Positions 43,216 through 55,400 of a stretch of DNA of 64,000 nt are shown here, piece by piece. Under the pieces are notes generated by a model. That model did not search any database. It was not told where the DNA came from and saw only the letters and a program-made list of their open reading frames with translations. Origin of the DNA: Ditylenchus dipsaci. Lineage: Eukaryota > Nematoda > Chromadorea > Rhabditida > Anguinidae. The stretch is taken from positions 1-64,000 of the forward strand of contig SADC01001304.1 of assembly GCA_004194705.1 (NCBI GenBank), given 5' to 3'. The position numbers were made by a program, and so were the translations under genes. Every line of letters begins with the position of its first letter. Position 1 is the stretch's first letter.

Positions 43216-44170
43216 ACGAACGGGGGTCAACTGGCGGCCACCAACTGGCGACCATCCCAACTGGCGGCCCCAAACTGGCGGCTACTATGGCTACTACCTG
43301 TTACTCTACTATCTAAAGTAACACAAATTATCTGTATGGTATCTCAACGTTCGAAAACACATCTTCTGACCGAACTAGCTGTGCCAGTGTTACCGCATAG
43401 ACTCTTGATCTGTGTACCTAGGTGGTTGTACCCCGGCGGTGTAAAGGTTTCAAATTCAGGTAGTATTGCCCAGGTGGTGGTATCAAGACCCAGGTATCTA
43501 GATTGGAGATGGTAATATCTAGGACCTTATACCTAAAAAGAAGTACGTAAGTATCCGTGCCAGGGTAATCTTAAAAGTGGCTGTTTTTCACCAAACATGT
43601 TTTCCTTACCTTTTTGTAGTTTGGGGAACATCTTTGAGTCCGTCCTAACACACGCTGGCCTACCCTGCACCGGTGTTAAAATATTTTCTTTTTTCACAGT
43701 AAGTTTTAATTCCACTTCAATTAGAAGGCCAGTTCCCCCTTTCCTTTAAAATTCTTTTGGCCACAAAAAATTGTAAATAGAAAATGACCGAAAATAACCA
43801 AAAATGATCGGTGATATGACCGGATTCGAAAATGACCGATAATATTCCAGCCCTAACTAAAACTGAGAGAAGTTAGACCCTTACTTCAATGAAAAAACAA
43901 AAAAAAACAGACAAAATTGCTTAGTAATAACTCCTCAAACTTCGACGGACATCAACCAACACATGCACCTACACCCGCCCATTGAAGGAAACTTAATAGC
44001 TTTTTTATAAACCAGGAACAATTGTCCCTTTTATACAGGCCAGAAACTATCGGCGCCGGGAGCCATTGTTCATATCCGCTTGTATTTAGTGGGTATAAGT
44101 TGTGATGGCCGCCAGTCGGGGCCGCCAGTTGGGGGCCGCCAGTTGGAATGGCCGCCAGTTGGGATTTTAC
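43216..44170. mobile_element. Foldback element with AACTGGCGGCC repeats, copy 1
   Basis: The left end has four AACTGGCGGCC-like units and the right end three or four inverse units (GGCCGCCAGTTGG). The flanks share CGGGAAC. The interior (GGTGGTTGTACCCC, CTAGATTGGAGATGGTA, GAAACTATCGGCGCCGG) matches copy 2 at 46508-47401. No coding content. Confidence 0.68.
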
Positions 44171-45650
44171 CCGGGAACAACCGTTGTTGGAGACGGCAAT
44201 GGCCCTTTAACAATTCGCTCATAACCAGACTTGTTCCCACTCACCTCAATTCCTTGGCACCTTCCAGTTGTATAGGAGTGAAAGGCTCTGGTCTGGCTTT
44301 CAAGTCTTGCATTTGTCAACCGCCAACTCTAATCCTCTAATCCCCCAAATAAAGTTGTTGGAGAAGCAATTACGTTTGCTGAAATAAGTTGATGTAGGTG
44401 GGGGTGATCCACATCGGTCTCTCTCTCTCTTCTACAACCTTTTTATTAATAACAACAATGGGTGGTGGTACACTAGCCCACCAGTCAGCTCACCAAGTAA
44501 GGAGAGGGGACAAGAAAATGAGAGCCAGACTGTACACACACCACCCTAAAGTAGCAGTCAAGAAAGTGCTCTCTGCACGTTCGCCCAGACATTGCTCATT
44601 TAGTATAATGGGAGCAAAACACCAATTGCGGTTTCCTTATGGTTCCTAGATGGAACAACCGCAATTAAGCGGCAGAGAACCGGTTATTTTTTTCTGTTGA
44701 AAATTAGATTAGTAGAGGAGGGGCATGTTTTTGTTGTGACACCTTCACCCTGGTTTATTAATATTATTATGGGTTATAATATGGAAGTTAGGAAGGAAAG
44801 TGTGAGTTTTTTCGGATCAGCTGGTTGGAAGTGCGTGTTTCAATGCAAGAGAAACACAAAAAAGTTAATTGGGTTGAGTGTTGAAGAAAAAAGATCGTGG
44901 ATTTGACAGGATTTTTCCGAATTTCTGATTTGAAAATCACTGACTTTATTGTGGTTGGGAAGGATAAACGAAAAGAATTAATGGGAAAATAAAATGGTTT
45001 TGTGAACGAAAAATTTATTTTGTCAACGGGTTAGCTGGCCGCATGGAATGAACATCATAAAGTTTGAAAACACCCCGCTATGTAGTTTCACTCTGCTAAA
45101 CACAATCCTTGTAACTACTTTAAAACCGCGTTTGTTTGGCCACAGGGCCGCAACTTCAACTTTTTCTAAGAGGGGTAATTTTTTAAGGTAGTTTTATCTG
45201 CACCGTTTCCGATTCCAAAAAGGTCATTTTACCTACACCGTTTTTTTTCCACGTCTGAGGGGCCCAGTTATCCCCCCCCTCAAATTGCGGCCCTCTTTGG
45301 CCAGAAAAAGAATAAATGAAAGTTTACCGCGACCTAATATAGTACAGCTTGCATTTCTAGAATTTTCACAATAAACACTTCTTTAGTTGCGGTTAACTCA
45401 ATAATCGTCAATTCCATTATTTTTCTAAGATTTTACAATTTACTTAACCATAATTGAGCAATTACAAGAAACTAGAAAGCACAAGCTACTTATTAAGATT
45501 GGGTAAAGGTCCGCAGGATTACTAAGCAACCAAAACCACATTAAATTAATTTGGCTAATCTATTTGTTACATGACTACTAAATTGTAATAGGCTTTATCC
45601 AACAACAAAAAATGAACGGATACCACAACAGCAAATATATTTGGCAACTA
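44171..45650. other. Intergenic, nothing recognised
   Basis: Several ORFs of 60-86 codons are present, but none has a recognisable domain, splice context or codon pattern. A plain stretch follows upstream of RRP36. I see no delimited repeat apart from short poly-C runs. Confidence 0.35.
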
Positions 45651-45652
45651 GT

Positions 45653-46430
45653 CTAATGGTCTGATGAAGAGAGACTTGCATCTTTTGTATCACCCATCTC
45701 CTGCTGATGCTCATTGAACCTCTCCATTTTGCGATGTAGATACGGCCTGACATTACCATTTGAGGAAGTTGACATCCCGATTTTCTTTTCCATAAAGCGC
45801 CTTTTCATCTCCTCTGAAAAAAGAGATATACAAATTTGAAATTTGAAAAAAACTGACTGTTATTGAGCAGCAGAGGCCTTTGTCCCTGGTTCATACGCTC
45901 AATATTGGTTTTGCGAAGCTCACTACGGAGTTCTTGCATTAAGTTGGCATCGCTGACTGACTTGAGCTGGTTTTCCAGGCGCAGCATGTTAGTCTTGATT
46001 CTGGCGGCTTTATCTGGATCTTCATAACGAGTAGCACGATACGCTTTCCTCAACTCCTAAAAATAAGTGGTATTATTTGTTTGGACCAGAGACAGTTGAA
46101 AGTTTGAGTTGGAAATATCAATTTCTGATCTAGGTCAAATAAAATCTGCGACATACCAATATTTCGGTTTTCTTCATGTCATTTAGAAAAGAGTAGTCCT
46201 TGCGAAACTTGGCATCGTCGAAGTCTCCACCAGAGTCTGCTGAGAATCTCGGATCAAACTTTCCTTTCTCCTTACTTCAATCACTCGACGAAACTTTGAA
46301 ACCGGCTTTTTTGAGGACACTTCTCTTGGACGCTTCGGATTCTTCTTTCTTTGACTTTCAGTTCCTGCTTTGACATGTTTTGGTCATAGAATTTCTTGAA
46401 ATAAGTTTTATTACCTTGGCAAAAAATAGT
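45653..46430 (-). CDS. RRP36: Ribosomal RNA processing protein 36 (RRP36) homologue
   Basis: Exons: about 46430-46157, 46056-45858 and 45813-45653, with introns of 100 and 44 bp and in-frame GT-AG junctions. The N-terminal basic part has the family signature REVSSKKPVSKFRRVIEV, followed by KFDPRFSADSGG and FRKDYSFLNDMKKTEI. A long helical part (RIKTNMLRLENQLKSVSD, ELRKTNIERMNQGQRPLLLN) and a C-terminal KEMKRRFMEKKIG follow, ending at TAG 45653. RRP36 acts in the nucleolus in early cleavages of pre-rRNA for the small subunit. The frame shifts by one base between VRRK and KFDPRF (about 46268), next to runs of A and G. It is either a sequencing error or a real lesion; the rest is conserved. Confidence 0.78.
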
Positions 46431-46507
46431 TGAGTGAAAAGGAACTAAGAAAAACGCGTGTCTTATGGCGCACAAGAACAATAAAATATCGATTCTTGGA
46501 ACGAGGG

Positions 46508-47401
46508 TCGACTGGCGGCCATTCCAACTGGCGGCCACCAACTAGCGGCTACTTTGACGACTACCTAGTACTTCAACTATCTAAAGGTGCAATAACCACC
46601 TCTAGAGTACCCTAATCTTCGAAAAGACATCCTCTGACCAAACTAGCTGCACCAGCGTGGGTGCATAGATTCTTAATCTGTTTACCTAGGTGGTTGTACC
46701 CCAATGGTGGAGAGATTACAAATTTAAGTAGTGTTGCCCAGGTGGCGGTATCCAGACCAATGTATCTAGATTGGAGATGGTAACATCTAGGACCTTATAC
46801 CTAAGAAGTAGTACCTAAGTAGCCATGGGAAGGTCTTCTTAAAAGAGGCCGTTTTTCAGCAAACATGTTTTTTCACCTTTTATGGTTTGATAAACATGTA
46901 TGAGTCCGTGCTAACACACACTGGGCTAACCTGCACCTAAAGCGAAAACAAAAACGGGGAGAACTGGCCGTACCCAAGCGAGTAGTGACGGTCGAATAAG
47001 TCAGTTATAATTCAACAAATCGAAATCCTGAAGTCAAAAAGTATTGCATCTACCATATTTTCTGTAATAGAGCCAGATCTTGCTCTATTTTTCAATGGCT
47101 GAGAAATCTTCTGATTACAAAACAAAAATAACCCTATTTCTGAAATCTTGGTCAAAAAACGAGGAGGGTCTGGCTCTATTAGAGTAAATACGGTATTATG
47201 CAAGCAGGGCGAAGATAGACTTTTTATATGAACCAGGAACAATTGTCCCTCTTATACAGGCGTGAAACTATCGGCGCCGGGGCTATTGCTCATATCAGCT
47301 TGTATTTGGTGGGCATAAGTTGTGATGGCCGCCTGTTGGGGGCCGCCAGTCGGGGGCCGCCAGTTGGGGGTCGCCAGTCGGATCGCCGCCGGTTGCGATT
47401 T
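46508..47401. mobile_element. Foldback element with AACTGGCGGCC repeats, copy 2
   Basis: The flanks carry an 8-9-bp direct repeat (CGATTCTTG at about 46492 and 47405). Ends GTCGACTGGCGGCC and inverse units GGGGGCCGCCAGT lie as in copy 1, with the same internal blocks. The stretch 47046-47192 contains a small TACCATATTTTCT/AAATACGGTA-ended MITE nested inside. Confidence 0.7.
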
Positions 47402-47683
47402 TACCGATTCTTGACTATTTTGACCTAAATTTTGGAAATTTTGATTACCGTATATCTTCTAATAAGGGGCCATGGACCTTATTAGAATATTTCCGGAAAT
47501 TTTTCACTTGTGGCATTGTGTTTTTAGCCATAAAAATCCCGACATTCTTGGGCTTACGACCGCTCAAAAAAGGTTCATAGACGTTCGCCATAGACGTTTC
47601 GGACAAATTTCCAAAAGGGGGCGAAACGTTTCGCCACCTTTTGGACATACAATGTTTTTGGACAAATGTCCAAAAGGTGTAAC

Positions 47684-48427
47684 TAGAGTTGTGAAATGGA
47701 CATATGTCCAGGCATATGTCCGGACATATGCCCGGACATATGTCCGGACATTTTAGAAAATGTCCCGTTAACTAAAAATCGGACATTTTCTTGTTGTTTT
47801 TGTCTCAGCTATTATTTTATTACTCTTAGTCCGACAAAATCATTCTTCACTTCTGCTCACTGAAATTCTGCTAATTTCTGCTTATAATTATGTTTCAGGT
47901 TGCCATGTCTAAGCCTCAAACAGGATATCATGAAAGGATGGTTTGCTTTCGATTTCTAATGTTTTTATTTTTTTCAGTTGTCCGAGGCGGATATCCACCT
48001 GGCCAGGTGGTACCCACCACGAGGTTTGGGATTTCGGTGACTTCAATCGCAATTTTAGTTTTAACAAACGCAATTCTGCACACGATTTTGCCTATGATGG
48101 CATAGCTCTTTTTTAGATTTAGATTTTTTTTTCAAAATTTTTCAGGTACTCCAGGTACCTGAAACACCTGAATAACAGTATTATTAGATTCAATCTATTG
48201 AATGAATTTGAATTTTCGTTAAATGATATCGCAGAATAGTCTTGTTTGTCCTTGGTTGATGTCAATAAAGCTTATTTCTTCTCTTTCTTGGTCTTTATCT
48301 TATTATAAGACATATTTACTCGGGTTAACAGAAAATGTCCGGAAATGTCCGAATTTCGGACATATGTCCGGACATATGCCCGGACATATGTCCGATTTGA
48401 AAATGTCCGGACATTTCCACAACTCTA
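47684..48427. mobile_element. hAT-like element, TIR TAGAGTTGTG, copy 1
   Basis: The 8-bp target duplication GGTGTAAC is exact (47676-47683, 48428-48435). The ends TAGAGTTGTGAAATG and CATTTCCACAACTCTA are inverses with one extra base. Subterminal GGACATATGTCC palindromes repeat four to five times at each end. The interior contains a 71-codon ORF without known similarity. It is nearly identical to the copy at 61529-62273. Confidence 0.9.
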
Positions 48428-48516
48428 GGTGTAACATGGCATTTTGTCCAAAATTCAGTTCGTCCAAAGTCAATTCGTCCAAAGACAATTCGTCCAAAAT
48501 TCGATTCGTCCAAAAG

Positions 48517-48688
48517 TAGGGTTGGTTGATTGGTAATTACCCGGGTAATTACCTGGGTAATTACCCGGGTAATTACCCGGAAAAATACTTTTCCGGCCTT
48601 ATTTCTCCGTAATTACTTGGGTAATTACCCACAAACACCCGGGTAATTACCCGGAGAAATACTTTTTCCGGAGAATTACCCAACCCTA
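48517..48688. mobile_element. 172-bp MITE with TAATTACCCGGG repeats
   Basis: The target duplication TCCAAAAG is exact on both sides (48509-48516, 48689-48696). The ends TAGGGTTGG and CCAACCCTA are inverses. The interior is built from GTAATTACCCGG units. The 8-bp duplication suggests hAT. Confidence 0.82.
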
Positions 48689-49175
48689 TCCAAAAGTCAA
48701 TTCGTCCGGAAATCAACTCGTCCAAAATTCAGTTTGTCCAAATTGCAATTCGTCTAAATTTGAATTTCAAGTCAATATTTTGCGGGAGAACTATTTTTAC
48801 GGTCACAGGATAACTTCAACCGCAATGTGATCGCATCGCTCAGAATCACACCTCAAGAAATAGCGATGTTCGTTAGCTACATTTTAAGTGGTTGTATGCA
48901 TAAAAATGATGGATTTTTCGTAGCTTTAACACAATGCCACAAGTCGCTTTGGGTAGTCACGTCTTCTAATCAGACCCATGAGGCCTTATTAAAAGATATA
49001 CGGTATTAATCATGAATTTAAAGGTTTCTCATAAGACCAATCGTCTTCCTGAATCCAAATTCATTGTTCATAATAATATCTAAGAGCTGTGATATGGTTT
49101 TTTGAGTAAATTAGTCGAAAACTTCGGAATAATATTCAATCAAAATTTCCAAAGTTTAGGTCATTCGTTATACCC

Positions 49176-49314
49176 CAGGGCTCCCAGACGTCCTTATCTA
49201 TAAAATTTGTCCTTATTTTGGGACTGCAAATCTTATATTTTTGGAATTTTAAGTTAAAATTTTATTTTTTAGCAGAAAAAGAGCAAATATATATATATAT
49301 ATCTGGGAGCCCTG
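49176..49314. mobile_element. Short hAT-like MITE, TIR CAGGGCTCCCAGA
   Basis: The ends CAGGGCTCCCAGA and TCTGGGAGCCCTG are exact inverses, flanked by TTATACCC and CTATACCT (6 of 8 equal). It contains a TA dinucleotide run. It is a shorter relative of the copy at 41116-41327. Confidence 0.72.
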
Positions 49315-49644
49315 CTATACCTTTTTTTTTTATTATCTAGAGAACTCTAAAATGAGAAGTTGAGTGTGTGTCTTGTGAGACTCAAATTTAAAACACCCCT
49401 AAAAATATTTATAACGATCAAAAAGTTTAGTTTTATCTTATTATCGATGTTCAACCTTTTTCTATTCTCACCCAATTTTTGAAATTCCCATCTTATATGG
49501 CTTAGCAGATGTTGTTTCCTCTCCAAAAAATGTTTTGTTGAACAACTTCACGCCCAGTTTCTTTTAAGTTGTTCCACTTGACCCAGAGGCATTGACTGTA
49601 TACCTAAAATCTATCCCTAACTTTTTTAAAATCAATTTCCAAAA

Positions 49645-49876
49645 TTATTTATTACGCTGTCTTAGCTGTGCTGCCTCACTTGTTTCATGGAATTGTTCCT
49701 CTTGATGATCTTCATCATCACAGGAAGATTCTGTCTCTCCCCTTTCCTCATTTAACTTTTGCCTGCTGCTCGCGACTTCTGGTTCACTGTCATTGTCCTG
49801 TTGGATATCTTGGATCACGTGGTTATTCTCATATTCTTCATCGTCCGACTCTTGCTGTTGCTTCTTTTGAATTTGT
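49645..49876 (-). CDS. Possible terminal exon of an acidic protein
   Basis: One minus-strand frame is open for about 75 codons and ends at TAA 49645. It has QKKQQQESDDEEYENNHVIQ, DIQQDNDSEPEVAS and SCDDEDHQEEQFHETSEAAQ. Acidic, Gln-rich composition without stop codons looks like the disordered C-terminus of a real gene. The upstream boundary is an AG at about 49877. No family can be named and no other exon was found, so it could also be chance. Confidence 0.35.
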
Positions 49877-49899
49877 TGTCCAATTTAGACGGATTTCTT

Positions 49900-51365
49900 T
49901 TATTTTTAAAAACTTTTCCCATTTTCTAAATATAATATATTAATTTTGAAAAAATTTGTATTGAAATTTTCAGATTCAACTTACAAAACTCTAACAAACA
50001 CCCAGAAAATTGAGTTCCACTGCCGGCAATTTTTCGCCCCAGCTTTTGGGTCCTTTTTGATAATTGTAATTTGCCTAGTCAAAAATCGCAAGGATTCTAA
50101 TTATGCAGATCATTTTAAGAATGGCCATAATTGAAAACACCCCTTAAAATATGTGTTTAGCTCCTCAAATTTAAAATTTCAGTATATTTCGCGGGGATTT
50201 AAATTTTATAGTCAAAAAATGACTTGGATCGCTCAGAATCCCATCCGCAGTGGCCAGAAGTGGCCACCCTAAGTACTGATTTAGGGTAGTTAGATACTGG
50301 TTTGGAGCAGTTTCGGATGGTTTAGGGTTGTTTGAGATGGTTGAGAATGGTTCGAGGTGAAATTCTGAGCGCTTAAGCCCATCGGACTGGAATTCTGATG
50401 CGGCCAATCGCTTTTTCGCAAAAATTTCACCCCCCATTAGTAAACCCCCCAAAAAACCAACTTTCAGGTTCTTCTGGCCACTCCGGGGTGGGATTCTGAG
50501 CGATCCAAGTCATTTTTTGACTATAATATTTGAATCCCCGCAAAATTTACTGAAAATTTCAAATTTGAGGAGCTAAGCGCATAATTTGAGGGGGCAAACA
50601 CATATATTAAGGGGTTAACACATATTTTGTTCAAAATTTGAATTTAAGGGGTGAAAAATAAATTTAAGGGGGTAACACACATAACTTAAGGGTGTTTTGA
50701 CCTACAGCCTTTTGAGAATCAATATGATTCGCGCAACTCTCCCTTCTTCTATGGCGAAACCCTAAATAAGCGTTCAATCATGATTTTTCTCAAAAACTAT
50801 CGGCACAACCGAAATCCTCGCAATTTTTCGAACTAGGCTGGCGACTTTATTTAGCAAAAGACTACAAAAAAGATTCTGTCCCAGCGGGGTGACGCACTTT
50901 CGGGTGCTCTTTATTAGGAGAGTTAACTGTATACTTTTACAATTTTCAAACCGTCTTAAATTTAAATGAATTGACAGGTGCCTTGCCTTTATTATCTACA
51001 ATTTTACAACAAATAAAACATAATTTTATTGACAATATAAACAGAGTAGTAATTCAATACACACACGCATTTTTTGCAGGAGAGGAAGAAAATATTCAAG
51101 TAAAGCCAAAAAGACGAGTTATTAGTTTATTACAAGATTTCATAAAATAGACATCAAGAATCTTGAATAGCTGCGACAGCCACTATCAACTATGTACACA
51201 CTCAGAACTAAAATTTACAACAAAACAAAAAAAAAATAGCTGGCAATGATAGATACACACGCATATTAAACGCCAATAGTAGCAGAAAATGAGTATGAAC
51301 CCCAAAAGTAGCAGTAGTAATTTGTTCGAGAAGGCTACTCTGGATACGAAAAACTGTACAATTTT
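49900..51365. other. Non-coding, mirrored repeat
   Basis: The stretch 50160-50260 and its inverse at 50490-50570 share AAAAAATGACTTGGATCGCT and AAATTTTCAGTATATTT-like blocks. They enclose GGTTTAGGGTGGTTTGAGAT-type repeats, so a foldback of about 410 bp is likely. No gene is seen. Confidence 0.4.
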
Positions 51366-51370
51366 ACATA

Positions 51371-51786
51371 CCGTATTTATTCTAATTGAAAGCAAGTCTC
51401 TAAGAGAAGGCCACCCCTTAAGGCCAAAACTAGGGGGGGGGGGTAAACTACCTCTAATAAGCGCCCTCCCCAATATACGATATTTCTTAAATTCATTCTC
51501 CTCCTTTTATACCGGGTTTTTGTTTTCGAACGCCACACATGTCATATACCAAAATGTAAAATGTAGCTGGGAATCTGCGCTACATTTTGGTACATAACTT
51601 ATGTGGCGTTCGAAAACAAAAAAAAACCCGGTATGAAAGGAGGAGAATGAATTTAAGAAATACCGAATTTTGGGGATGGCGCTTATTAGAGGAAATACGG
51701 TATGTTTATTGCATTTTTAACACAGAGCCAAAAAATTTTTGGAGGTTGAAAAAAGAAGGCCATGGCTTCTATTAGAATAAATACGG
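51371..51786. mobile_element. TACCGTATT-family element with inner palindrome
   Basis: CCGTATTTATTCTAATTGAA and the inverse of CCGTATTTATTCTAATAG are flanked by TA. Inside, 51500-51645 is a palindrome around GTTTTCGAACGCCACA and its inverse. A second AAATACGGTA end at 51692 suggests two nested or overlapping copies. Confidence 0.6.
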
Positions 51787-52474
51787 TAGTTTACTTGAAT
51801 TATTCAACTTCAAAAAAATCAAAAATGGTTATACAGTTAAGTGTGAATAGTAAACCGTAATTTATTTTCGGGTTTGTCTCCAAAAAGTAGTCTAATGAGA
51901 AATTTTAAAGATAGTTTGGTAGTGACTGCTACTAATAGATGATAAATTTTATGAGAAATTTTTCGGGTGACTATTCTTATAATATAATTATCTGCAGATT
52001 CTGTAAAATGTACCGTATACTATCTAATAAACAACCCCCCCCCCCCCGCCCTCTTCTCTAATATTGCCAATAATTTTTACCTTTTTTGACTAAGGTTTTA
52101 GAGTTAGGATCATTTTTCGTAAACTATTTTAAGATTAAATTTTAGTCAGGATATAATCCTTATCCCGACTGGTCTTACGTTTTTTTGCTAACGAGATTCC
52201 CGAATGGCGATAATTTTGAAAATCCCATCGTGAATCCCTCCGGGCTACAATTGTAATTGGAATTAAAATTATCTTTTCACAGTCAACTCTGAAAAGACAG
52301 TAAACACAGTTTACTATTCACACAAATGAAGCTGTAGAACACAATTCTTCAGAGATAAGCATTTACAGCAGAATATGATTGTTACAGTTGACTTTTTGTA
52401 TGAATTTGAGGAAAAAACGCTGTACACACAACAAAAAATCATCAAAAAACTAAAAATGGCCTTTAATATCGTAG

Positions 52475-55400
52475 CTAAGGTGTCATCGGGTCGTTGTGGT
52501 CATGTCCAACATCCTCACGGGCGCCACGACGTCTATCTGACTGCCTGGTTTGTGGGTGAGTTGGACTAGCAGTCATACTACTCACTATTTGACTCATTTC
52601 GGCACCCCCCAAAGATTGCTGGCTGCGATGCTGCCAGAAACCACTGAACCATAGCCATGTGGGCCTTGGGGCTGCTGGTGAAGTAGACCTCCTGGTGCTC
52701 GTTTCGGGTTGTGGATCATTGATTGGAAGGACTGGAGACCACCTCCAGCAGCCAAAGAGAACGAAGACATTAGCATTTTGTTCAGGGCTAAGGCATTGAA
52801 GGACATTTCCGTGGCTCGGGCACTGCTTCTTAAAATTAGAAAATGTTTACTGTAAATAACTCTTCAAAACACTTACCTTGTACATTCCTTGGCTGAACCA
52901 GTGCTCCAAGAGGGTATGGATGTATGAAGTCTCCAGGGTGGGTGCTGCCTCCTTGAGAACAGCCATCATCATAGAGCCAGCCATAGGACTTGGGACACCA
53001 CCAGCAACAGGGGCTGGGTACCTCTCCTGCGAGCCAGCCACGGATCTCGGTCGTAAACCGGCAGAGGTAGAGGTAGCCATGAAGGAGCTTGGTGGACTTC
53101 CCTCATCCTCATCCCCTTGGTCTTGGTTGCTACCAGACTGCGGCGGAATGTATGAGGCAGCCATCTTATGGACTATGTGTTGGGCTGGATGAATATTGGT
53201 GCGAATGGACGTCTCCAACTCATCCAAACTGCACTGCAAAGGCAATTGGTCATCGCTGAAAGGAGCAATGGCCATCTCCTGGGCAACCAGATCTCTTACA
53301 TTTCGAATGAAGTCTGCACTAATGGCTGAAGGCCTCCAGTTAGGGTTTAAGGTGGCAAAGTTGAGCAGGGAAAGTTCGATTTTGCCACAGGAGGGAGCTT
53401 TTCCAGAGGTTTTGGAAGAATCTGAATGGCTAGGTTAGCTAGACAAACACACACTTTCATTTACAATTTTTTTTAATTTTTTAATTTTAAACTTTAATTT
53501 TTAAATACCAAATTTTCGCAGACTACTTTCATGCAAGTTACCACTCATTTTGTAGCGCATCTCACTGGCTAAAATTTAACCGGTAACTCGTCTAAGAGCA
53601 ATCTGCAAAAAAATAGGTAAAACACAATGCCAATTCGTATACAGTCGAGTATCCATTAACATACATCCCAAAAGTTTGTTCCCGCCTTGGGTCCGACACT
53701 TTTTTAACCCAATTTTTTAAAAATTTTGCTAGTTCTGTTTTGACAGTCTGGTCCCAAATATCACAAGGATTCCGATTTTGACGATCGCTTTTGCAAAAGA
53801 CAGTGACTTTGACATTTAAAAGGCAAAAACTCTCATTAACACACGCCTGTTTTGGATTTAAGCGTATGTTAATGGGAGTTTTTGCTTTTTAAATGTCAAA
53901 GTCACTGTCTTTTGCAAAAACGATCGGCAAAATCGGAATCCCTGCGATATTTGGGACCAGACTGTCGAAACAGAACTAGCAAAATTAAAAAAAAAAATTG
54001 GGTTAAAAAAGTGTCGGACCTAAGGCGGAACGAATTTTTGGGGCGTATGTTAATGGGAGACTCGATTGTACTGTGTAAAATTAAAAGCTTGTTTTTCAGT
54101 ACAGTCGAACCTCTATATAACATAATTCAAGGACCGCCAAAAACCTTATGTTACATAGAGGTTATGTTATATAAAGTAGCCATCCCGAAAATAAAATCAA
54201 CCATCGAAAACAATAAATTCGAAAGAAAATGGTAATTTTTGATTCCTCACCACCTTAATGTAAACAAATTTCTTATATAGACTGAATAAATCTGATTTTT
54301 AGAGAAATTAACTGATTTTTTGAGAAATTCAATAGATTTATGTTATATAGAGGGCGTTTATTCGGCAAGAACCACAAAAAAATTTATGTTATAGGGAGTT
54401 TTATGTTATATAGAGGTAAAAGTTATGTTATATAGAGGTTCACTTTGGCTTTATTTAAATCAGACCAACCAAACTGATTTCTGAGTTATGCTATATAAAG
54501 TTTTATGTTATATAGAGTTATGTTATAGAGAGGTTCAACTGTATTTCGCAGATTGAGTGCTTCGCTTTTCGTATATAATTTAAAAAAAAACTTACTGTTC
54601 AATGAGTTGTCTATGACGGACTGGTTTATAGGAGCCAATCGGAGATCTCCATCTTTAGTTAAGTCCATCATGGAATAGGAACAAACATCCCCCAAACCAT
54701 CCACATGCTGGGTGTGGGTTTGGAAAAACTGCACGATGTCCAAGGCTCTGGTCGAATGCTACAAAAGTTTTGTGGTCATTCAGTTTAAAAATCTGTAGCA
54801 ATGGTCAACTTACTGAAAGTAGAGCACAAATGGAGTGAGCAATGGACTGAGCACTTCCTCCACCAAGTACTGAGCTTTGAGCTGGAATAATTGGGAGAAT
54901 TCTTTGTTGACTTCAGTGGAGTGGGCCTCCTTCAACCAGGTCTTGGGCGCATAATGAATGTTGGCCACAATCTGGCGCATCAAGAACTGCTGGCAGAACA
55001 CCATGTTTTCCTGGGGAATAAAGCTGCGACAGGCGAGTACAACTGCACCACATACTGTCACTGCTGTTAACACGTGCTCAATCTGCAAACAATTTAGTGT
55101 ATAGAGGTTAAAGCTGTCATGTGGCGGTTGAGAAAATAAATTGGCCGATTAGCAAAAGTCGGTCAATTGCAAACCCCGAAAAATTCCAAAATGTTTAAAA
55201 TTGCAATTTTTACGAAATTCACTTAAAATTTATTGAAAAATAAAATTCAAGATTTATGTAATCTGATTTTCTTGCTTTTAAAAAAATACGTTACAAAAAA
55301 TTGTTACATTTTTAGGAAAAATATTACAGTCCACGCTCTATTAACATAACTCTATTTAGCATGATACTCTATTTATCATAACTCTGAAATTTAGAGTTTG

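Larger units (their letters stand above)
47448..49003. mobile_element. TA-flanked pogo-like element holding two nested insertions
   Basis: The termini CCGTATATCTTCTAATAAGG and the inverse of CCGTATATCTTTTAATAAGG are flanked by TA on both sides. Inside are the 744-bp hAT-like element (47684-48427) and a 172-bp element (48517-48688). The remaining host part of about 640 bp holds mirrored TTCGTCCAAA and CAAAAATCCCGAC-type words but no transposase. Confidence 0.75.

Noticed and set aside
47890..48105. A 71-codon ORF found identically at 61735-61950, a candidate conserved gene
   Set aside because: It lies inside the two copies of the hAT-like element and is conserved only because the copies are young; its sequence resembles no transposase.
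52375..53192. Plus-strand ORFs over the ATG9 3' exons
   Set aside because: They are antisense shadows of the minus-strand exons, which carry the family motifs and splice sites.
54596..55082. Apparent non-canonical or frame-breaking splice junctions in ATG9
   Set aside because: Choosing the acceptor CGACCAG at 54748 and ATTCAG at 53422 gives canonical GT-AG introns with the frame kept.
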